From NCBI RefSeq assembly GCF_014192915.1, contig NZ_JACHYN010000027.1, positions 1 through 54,414 of the forward strand: a DNA stretch of 54,414 bases, given 5' to 3'. Positions 49,738-54,414 of the stretch are shown here, in pieces. The position numbers and the translations under genes are program-made. The DNA comes from Azospirillum sp. OGB3. GTDB taxonomy: Bacteria; Pseudomonadota; Alphaproteobacteria; Azospirillales; Azospirillaceae. The notes beneath the pieces are model-generated. The model did no database searches and had not been told where the DNA came from. It saw only the letters and a program-made list of their open reading frames with translations. Numbering within the stretch: position 1 is the first letter of the stretch; every line of letters begins with the position of its first letter.

Positions 49738-50252
49738 TCCTGTTGCGGCTGATCGTCTTCGCTCTCGCCGCCGCCGCCGGGCTCGCGCTGATGAATGGCG
49801 ACGCGGCGGTCGAAGGCGTGCTTCTCCGGTGGAGCGGCACCGTGACGACGGTCCTCAACGTCCTCATGCTCGTCGGCCTGGTGGTCGGTTTCGCGGTGGC
49901 CACCGCGGTCGCCGCAGAGCGAGGGTGGATCGACAGTCCGCTGTTGGCGCGCTTCGCCGCGACGATCCGGCGGCTCGGTTACCGCCTGTTGCCGCCGGTC
50001 AACGACCGCTACACGGAAGCCGCCGCGGTCGCCGACCTGGAGACCCTCGGCTATCCCGTGGACGTGGCCGGTCTTGGCGTGATCACGCGCGGCAGCGTCA
50101 AGCGTTTCCAGCGCGATCGCGGCTTGACGGCGACCGGATGGCTCGACCCGCTCACCGTGAAGACGCTCACCGCCGCGGCGCGCGCGCGATCCGCGCCGGT
50201 CGCGTCGGGCGAGGCGGCGGCCGATCCTGACCCCGTGCGCGGAAGACCCTGA
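49734..50252 (+). CDS. Membrane protein with peptidoglycan-binding domain
   Basis: The 172-residue product has two membrane spans (about 2-20 and 37-62) and a PG_binding_1-like domain (about 92-150, AVADLETLGYPVDVAGLGVI, then SVKRFQRDRGLTATGWLDPL). The domain would bind cell wall on the periplasmic side. No lytic transglycosylase (VirB1) gene is seen in the locus, so this protein may help anchor or guide the channel through peptidoglycan. It is coupled by ATGA overlaps to the gene before and to the helicase gene after it. Confidence 0.8.
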   Translation: MILLRLIVFALAAAAGLALMNGDAAVEGVLLRWSGTVTTVLNVLMLVGLVVGFAVATAVAAERGWIDSPLLARFAATIRRLGYRLLPPVNDRYTEAAAVADLETLGYPVDVAGLGVITRGSVKRFQRDRGLTATGWLDPLTVKTLTAAARARSAPVASGEAAADPDPVRGRP

Positions 50253-52390
50253 TGAGCCACAGCCGTCGTCGCTATGCGCTTGCCGATCTCTACCCCAGCC
50301 GCCGCCGCCGCGAACCGGTGAGCCTGCTGGGCCGCCGCAGCCGACGGTGGGTGCCCCCCGCGCTGGTGGGCCTCAACGACGCCCAGATGCGCCTCGCCCG
50401 CACGCTGGATGGCCCGGTGCTGGCGCTCGCCGGGCCTGGCACCGGCAAGACGCGGACGATCGTCACCCGCATGGCCTGGGCCGTCGCGTCGGGCCACACG
50501 CCGGCGCACGCCATCCTCGCCACGACCTTCACCGTCGACGCCGCCGGCGAAATGCGCGAGCGCGTCGCCGCCCTGGTCGGCCGTCGCGCCGCCGAGGCGA
50601 TCACCGTCACCACCCTCAACAGCCTCGGTTGGATGATCGTGCGCCGCGACCAGGACCGGCTGGGCTTCATCAACGCCCGCGTCGCACCGGCACTGGCCCG
50701 CGAGATCGTCGCCGAACTCGTCGGGGCGATGGATCTGGACGACGCGGCCGGGGAGGTCGACGCCGAGGCCCTGCTCGAACGGATCGCCGCGTTCAAGGTG
50801 CTCGGCGTGGCCAGCGACGCGGCGTTGGACGCTTGGCCGGAGGTGGCCGCGCGCATGGCCGGAAACGCCGGCGCGGCACCGGGCGCGAACGAGGAGGAAG
50901 CCGCCGACGCCGACGCGCTCGCTTGGCGAATCGCCGCGGCCGTTTACGGCCGGTACGTCAGCGCCATGCGGGACGAGGACGCGGTCGATTACGCCGACCA
51001 GTGCACGCTCGCTGTCCGCCTGTTGAGCGAACACGCCGACCTGCGCGCCTACTGGCGCGACCGCTTCCGTCTGGTCATGGTGGATGAGTTTCAGGACAGC
51101 GATCCGGCGCAGTGGGCGTTGATCCGCCTGCTCGCCGGCGAGGGGAGCGGTGCCAACCTGTGCTGCATCGGCGACGATGACCAGACACTGTACCCCTGGC
51201 GCCTCGCCGATCCCGCGCACATCACGCGCTTTGAAGACTGGTATCCCACGGTCACCGTCGTCGAGCTCGACGTCAACTACCGCAGCGGCGGCGCCATCGT
51301 CGACGCGGCATCGCGGCTCATCGCGCACAACCGGCTGCGCCGCGCAAAGACGCTCCAGGCGACGGAGCGCAACGGCGCCGGCGAGGTCGCGACGCTGTCG
51401 GCGGAGACGCTGCCGGGGTTGGCGACGCAGATTGCGCGCGACATCCAGGCGCGCGGCCCCGCCCGCCGTCTGCTGCTGGCCCGCTCCAACCGCGCCGGAG
51501 CCCTCGCCGCCGGCGTCCTGGCGGCCCATGGCATCGCTGTGGCCAACACCGCGCCCCTGGTGAGCGACGCGCTCGACCTCGCATTGGCCGCGGCGGGAGC
51601 CGCCCTCGATCCTGAAGCCTTCGCTGACGCGGCGCGGCTTGCGCAACGACTGCCCGGGTTCGCGGCGGCGATCGTTGACCGCGCCCGCCAAGCGCGTGGT
51701 TCCGGAGATGCGTTGGATCGCCTGGCGGACGCTGCCGGCGACGACACGGCGGCGCGGCGCTCGCTGGCCGACGTGCGCCTCGCGTTCGCGGCGTTGCGCG
51801 ACGACGCGGCGGGGGGCGACGTGGCGCAGCGCCTGGCCGCGTTCTGGGAGCGCCTCGGCATGCGTCTGCGTCAAGCGCCCGTCGCCCGCTCGCCGGACGG
51901 CCGGGCGGTGCTCTCCGGCGCCCGCGGCTGGGCATCGCTCGGCGCGTGGATTGACGCCGTCGAGGCCGCTCTCGAGCCGCGCGACGGAGGCGTCCGCATC
52001 ATGACCGGTCATGCCTCCAAGGGGCTGGAGGAGGATGAGGCCTACCTGTTCGACGTCAGCGACGGCGCCTTCCCAGGAGACAACGCCACGGAGGCGCAGG
52101 TCGAGGATGAGCGGCGCGTCTGCTTCGTCATGCTCACGCGCGCGCGCCGCCGCGCCGTCGTGTGCTTCCGCGGCCGCCCGAGCCGGTTCGTGCATGAAAC
52201 CCTTGGCGCCGGTCCGCACCCTGGAGATGAAGCGACGGAGCCGCGGCGGCCGGCGGCGGCGGAGCCGAGCCCGGCTCCCGCCCGGGCGCCGGTGGTGGCG
52301 GTGGCTCCAGACGCGCCGACAGCGACCGCCGCCGATCCTTTCGATCAGGTGCGCGCCCTGTGCCCCCAGCCGGCGGAGGAGCTGCCGTGA
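50252..52390 (+). CDS. UvrD/Rep-type superfamily 1 helicase
   Basis: The 712-residue product shows a Q-motif-like LNDAQ (41-45), Walker A GPGTGKT (61-67), Walker B VDEFQDSDP (near 276), GDDDQTLYPWR (near 307), NYRSGG and a late motif VCFVMLTRARRR. These identify a 3'-5' UvrD-like DNA helicase (SF1A). A Pro/Ala-rich tail (about 650-712) is not part of the fold. It overlaps the preceding stop (ATGA). In a conjugation locus whose relaxase lacks a helicase domain, it may unwind the strand to be transferred; that is inference. A repair role is the alternative. Confidence 0.88.
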   Translation: MSHSRRRYALADLYPSRRRREPVSLLGRRSRRWVPPALVGLNDAQMRLARTLDGPVLALAGPGTGKTRTIVTRMAWAVASGHTPAHAILATTFTVDAAGEMRERVAALVGRRAAEAITVTTLNSLGWMIVRRDQDRLGFINARVAPALAREIVAELVGAMDLDDAAGEVDAEALLERIAAFKVLGVASDAALDAWPEVAARMAGNAGAAPGANEEEAADADALAWRIAAAVYGRYVSAMRDEDAVDYADQCTLAVRLLSEHADLRAYWRDRFRLVMVDEFQDSDPAQWALIRLLAGEGSGANLCCIGDDDQTLYPWRLADPAHITRFEDWYPTVTVVELDVNYRSGGAIVDAASRLIAHNRLRRAKTLQATERNGAGEVATLSAETLPGLATQIARDIQARGPARRLLLARSNRAGALAAGVLAAHGIAVANTAPLVSDALDLALAAAGAALDPEAFADAARLAQRLPGFAAAIVDRARQARGSGDALDRLADAAGDDTAARRSLADVRLAFAALRDDAAGGDVAQRLAAFWERLGMRLRQAPVARSPDGRAVLSGARGWASLGAWIDAVEAALEPRDGGVRIMTGHASKGLEEDEAYLFDVSDGAFPGDNATEAQVEDERRVCFVMLTRARRRAVVCFRGRPSRFVHETLGAGPHPGDEATEPRRPAAAEPSPAPARAPVVAVAPDAPTATAADPFDQVRALCPQPAEELP

Positions 52391-53775
52391 ATCCGGAAGC
52401 CTGCTTGTTCTGCGGTATGTTCACCGAGCTCTACACCCTGGGGTTCGGCACCGGCACGGGGGGCTTTGCCCGCACCTCCTTCGATGCGCTCGTCGGCCCG
52501 GCCAACGCGTTCGCGCGCCTGCTCGCCACCTATCTGGTGGTGTGGACCATGCTCCAGTTCATGCTCTACGAGGAGGCGACGCGGGAGTTTCTGAAACGGT
52601 CGCTCAAGCTCATCGCCGTTCTGATCGGCATCGGCTTTTTCCTCAGCCGGGGCGGGGCGACCTGGATGTTCGAAACCGTCATCGTGGGCATGCAGACGAC
52701 CGCCCTCAGCGTCGCCCAGACGATCATCGGAAAGGGCGTGGAGCTGTGCGGCGGCGCCCCCTCGGCCGGCGGCGGCGGCACCTACGCCGCATTGTGGTAC
52801 GGGGTGGAGTGCGTCGGCTTCAGCCCGATCCGCACGGCCGCCGAAAACTGGGCGCGGCTCTCCGGCCTCGACGCGATCGCCGGTCTGGCCGACATGGCGG
52901 CGTGGGGGCTTCTCGCGCTTCCCTATCTTTTCGTGCTGGGCGTGTTCGGCGCCTTCCTGCTCCAGGCGATGTTCTACTTCCTGGCGCTCAGCGGCACCGC
53001 ACCGGTCATCCTGCTCTTCCTGGTCTTCGACGCCACCCGCGGCATCCTATGGTCCGGTCTGAAGCTTCTGCTGACCGGTGCGCTGACGATCATCTTCGCC
53101 GGCATGGCAATGGGATTCACCGGCTCTGTCTTGAGCAAGTACGCCGGCAACGTCGCCGCTTACCAGGCATACGCGATCGGCGTGAGCAGCAGCACCTGCG
53201 TCGCCGATGCCGTTGCTAAGGAGCAGGCGAGCGGTCGGAACCCCTTTTCCCTGTGGAGCGGAACGCTGAAGCAAATCGAGGCCAACTGCGACAAGAAGAC
53301 GGCGGAAAATGCCGCGGCGCAGGCGCAGTCAGCGGCCGACATGGCGGCGGACAAGCTCTGCTTTGCCGACCATTTCGTGTGCACCAAGTCCTATTGGGCC
53401 GCTTTCCTGATCGGGCTGATGTCGGTGCTGCTGCACCTGCTGGCGCCGAAGATCGCGGCGAACCTGTCCGGCGCCTCGGACAGCGCGGCGACCGCGGCGG
53501 CGGTAGTCGGAGCCGGGCAGTTCGCCGCCGCCAAGATGATGGGGTGGGGGCGCAACAGCGCCAGCTGGATGGCCGGAACCGCCGGCCGGGTCGCCGGCCT
53601 GGCTTTCGGCCGAACCGGTTTGGGCGGGGCCGCGCAGTCTCTGGCCAACACGTTCGGAAGCGGCGGGGTGCGTGAGCAGGTGCAGCAGACACGCATGATC
53701 GACTCCCTCAACCAGCTTTCGTTGGGAATCAACGCCCTGAATCAGAGCTTGGCCAAGCGCGGCAAGGACGAGTAA
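52387..53775 (+). CDS. virB6: VirB6/TrbL-type membrane channel protein
   Basis: The 462-residue product starts at a GTG (overlapping the helicase stop, GTGA) after GGAGGAG. It has about six or seven membrane spans, including LLATYLVVWTMLQFMLYE, LKLIAVLIGIGFFLSRGG, FGAFLLQAMFYFLALSG and SYWAAFLIGLMSVLLHLL. Between these, TRGILWSGLKLLLTGAL is typical of TrbL/VirB6. A Gly/Ala-rich cytosolic or periplasmic tail follows (about 375-462). The N-terminal Cys pair (CLFCGMF) is unusual. It is the only structural channel gene outside the minus-strand operon. Confidence 0.87.
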   Translation: MNPEACLFCGMFTELYTLGFGTGTGGFARTSFDALVGPANAFARLLATYLVVWTMLQFMLYEEATREFLKRSLKLIAVLIGIGFFLSRGGATWMFETVIVGMQTTALSVAQTIIGKGVELCGGAPSAGGGGTYAALWYGVECVGFSPIRTAAENWARLSGLDAIAGLADMAAWGLLALPYLFVLGVFGAFLLQAMFYFLALSGTAPVILLFLVFDATRGILWSGLKLLLTGALTIIFAGMAMGFTGSVLSKYAGNVAAYQAYAIGVSSSTCVADAVAKEQASGRNPFSLWSGTLKQIEANCDKKTAENAAAQAQSAADMAADKLCFADHFVCTKSYWAAFLIGLMSVLLHLLAPKIAANLSGASDSAATAAAVVGAGQFAAAKMMGWGRNSASWMAGTAGRVAGLAFGRTGLGGAAQSLANTFGSGGVREQVQQTRMIDSLNQLSLGINALNQSLAKRGKDE

Positions 53776-53776
53776 G

Positions 53777-53826
53777 TGTCCGTTTCCGGCATAAGTGAGA
53801 ACGCCGTTGCCGGCTATAGGTGAGAA
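53777..53826. repeat. IS21-like terminal repeats
   Basis: A TGTCCG end (53777-53782) is followed by two similar repeats, CCGGCATAAGTGAGAA (53787-53802) and CCGGCTATAGGTGAGAA (53810-53826). Multiple short repeats beginning with TGT are a mark of IS21-family ends. No istA or istB gene is present, so this is a solo or relic end, located one base after the virB6 stop codon. Confidence 0.4.
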
Positions 53827-53849
53827 ATTGAGCGTGCTGTCCGCCCGGA

Positions 53850-54302
53850 TCACATCCCAAGCGCCTGCCGGTAGACGCTGACGGAGGCCTCCAGTTCGGC
53901 CCGCCGGGCTGGCGGGATGGCGCGGAGCCGGATGACCTCGCGTAGCGCCTCGACGCTGAAGCCCGCCGTCTCCGCCTCTCCCCACACCCGCCGTAGATCC
54001 TCTTGGACCGACCGCCGCTCAGCGGCGTAGGCATCCTTGAGCGCGGGATTGCGCGTCCGCAATCCGGCCAACTCCCGCTCCAACTGCTCGATGCTCTCGA
54101 CCAGCTGCTGCAGGCGCTCCCCGACCATGTCACGGGCTGGGCTGGCCGGTGGTGCGGCTGGGATCGGTGCCGTCGCTGGAGCCGCGGTGATGGTTTCAGC
54201 CCGGCGACGCTCCCGGAGACGCCGAACCCTGTCGGCCGTCTGCCGGCGTCGACGCTCCGCAGCTTCCTCCGGGGTGCCGATGATCGGGCGTCCGCGTCCC
54301 AT
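53850..54302 (-). CDS. Protein with GapR/DUF2312-like C-terminus
   Basis: The 150-residue product starts MGRGRPIIGTPEEAAERRRR after GGAGCCCCACC. It has a very basic N-terminal 40 residues, a Pro/Ala linker, and a helical C-terminal part (about 65-150). The ending (GFSVEALREVIRLRAIPPAR, then ELEASVSVYRQALGM) closely parallels the end of GapR/DUF2312 proteins, which bind overtwisted AT-rich DNA in alphaproteobacteria. The N-terminus is unlike GapR. It could be a plasmid nucleoid protein or an element-borne gene. An IS66-type end begins 18 bases upstream of the start and separates it from whatever promoter it once had. Confidence 0.6.
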   Translation of the reverse strand: MGRGRPIIGTPEEAAERRRRQTADRVRRLRERRRAETITAAPATAPIPAAPPASPARDMVGERLQQLVESIEQLERELAGLRTRNPALKDAYAAERRSVQEDLRRVWGEAETAGFSVEALREVIRLRAIPPARRAELEASVSVYRQALGM

Positions 54303-54319
54303 GGTGGGGCTCCATTAAA

Positions 54320-54414
54320 GTAAGCGGAGCGTGATCGCACCGGATCAGGCGTTGACGGCCGGCTTCCAGTTCCACGGGAGCAGGTCGGCGACACGGCTGG
54401 CGGGATAGCCGTTC
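54320..54414 (-). mobile_element. End of an IS66-family element (cut by window edge)
   Basis: GTAAGCG at 54320-54326 matches the conserved tip of IS66-family inverted repeats. The adjoining minus-strand frame is the C-terminus of an IS66 transposase. The rest of the element lies beyond the window. Confidence 0.65.
54345..54414 (-). CDS. IS66-family transposase, C-terminal fragment
   Basis: The minus strand ends NGYPASRVADLLPWNWKPAV before the stop at 54345-54347. The DLLPWNWKP ending is typical of IS66 TnpC transposases. Only the last 22-23 codons are inside the window; the start is beyond the edge. The gene itself may be intact. Confidence 0.75.
   Translation of the reverse strand, partial: NGYPASRVADLLPWNWKPAVNA

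Overview
The window is GC-rich alphaproteobacterial DNA. Polyhydroxyalkanoate (PHA) genes, DUF2382 stress proteins, a CheB-CheR-kinase fusion and a VirB/Trb-like secretion locus together suggest an Azospirillum-like member of the Rhodospirillales. This is inferred from gene content and sequence style, not from a search. The molecule is most likely a plasmid or chromid, because an iteron-flanked repA, parAB with parS-like sites, and a conjugation locus lie together from about 23.7 kb onward.

Region 1 (about 0.3-23.4 kb) looks like stress, envelope and carbon-storage cargo. It holds a CBS-pair protein, a DUF2147 exported protein, several small proteins, a YbaL/Kef-type cation:proton antiporter, a PHA synthase with a 51-residue membrane protein upstream, an ExoD-family protein, and a phasin embedded between two copies of a two-gene DUF2382 module. 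A divergent LysR regulator/OsmC pair, a 1543-residue CheB-CheR-PAS-GAF-kinase-receiver protein and an SLC13-type permease with two RCK_C domains follow.

Region 2 (about 23.7-34.3 kb) is the replication and maintenance backbone. In order it contains a serine recombinase with candidate resolution dyads, a DUF1612-like helix-turn-helix protein, transposase debris, an iteron origin, repA, a second iteron array, a decayed toxin with an intact antitoxin, parB-parA with a long dyad operator, and an island of small unknown genes. Four copies of the palindrome GTTCTGACGTCAGAAC are scattered here, one of them inside parB; I read them as parS.

Region 3 (about 34.3-53.8 kb) is a conjugative type IV secretion system. 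The minus-strand operon runs pilin, VirB3, VirB4, VirB5/TrbJ, a VirB7-like lipoprotein, VirB8, VirB9, VirB10, VirB11 and VirD4. A MobA/VirD2-like relaxase is transcribed away from a plus-strand operon of a coiled-coil protein, a peptidoglycan-binding membrane protein, a UvrD-like helicase and VirB6/TrbL. A Q-type nick-like sequence with an inverted repeat sits in the divergent gap and is the best oriT candidate. VirB10 carries an apparent extra Ig/ASH-like domain.

Region 4 (about 53.8-54.4 kb) is a mobile-element boundary: IS21-like terminal repeats, a GapR/DUF2312-like gene, and the end of an IS66-family element with a cut-off transposase gene.
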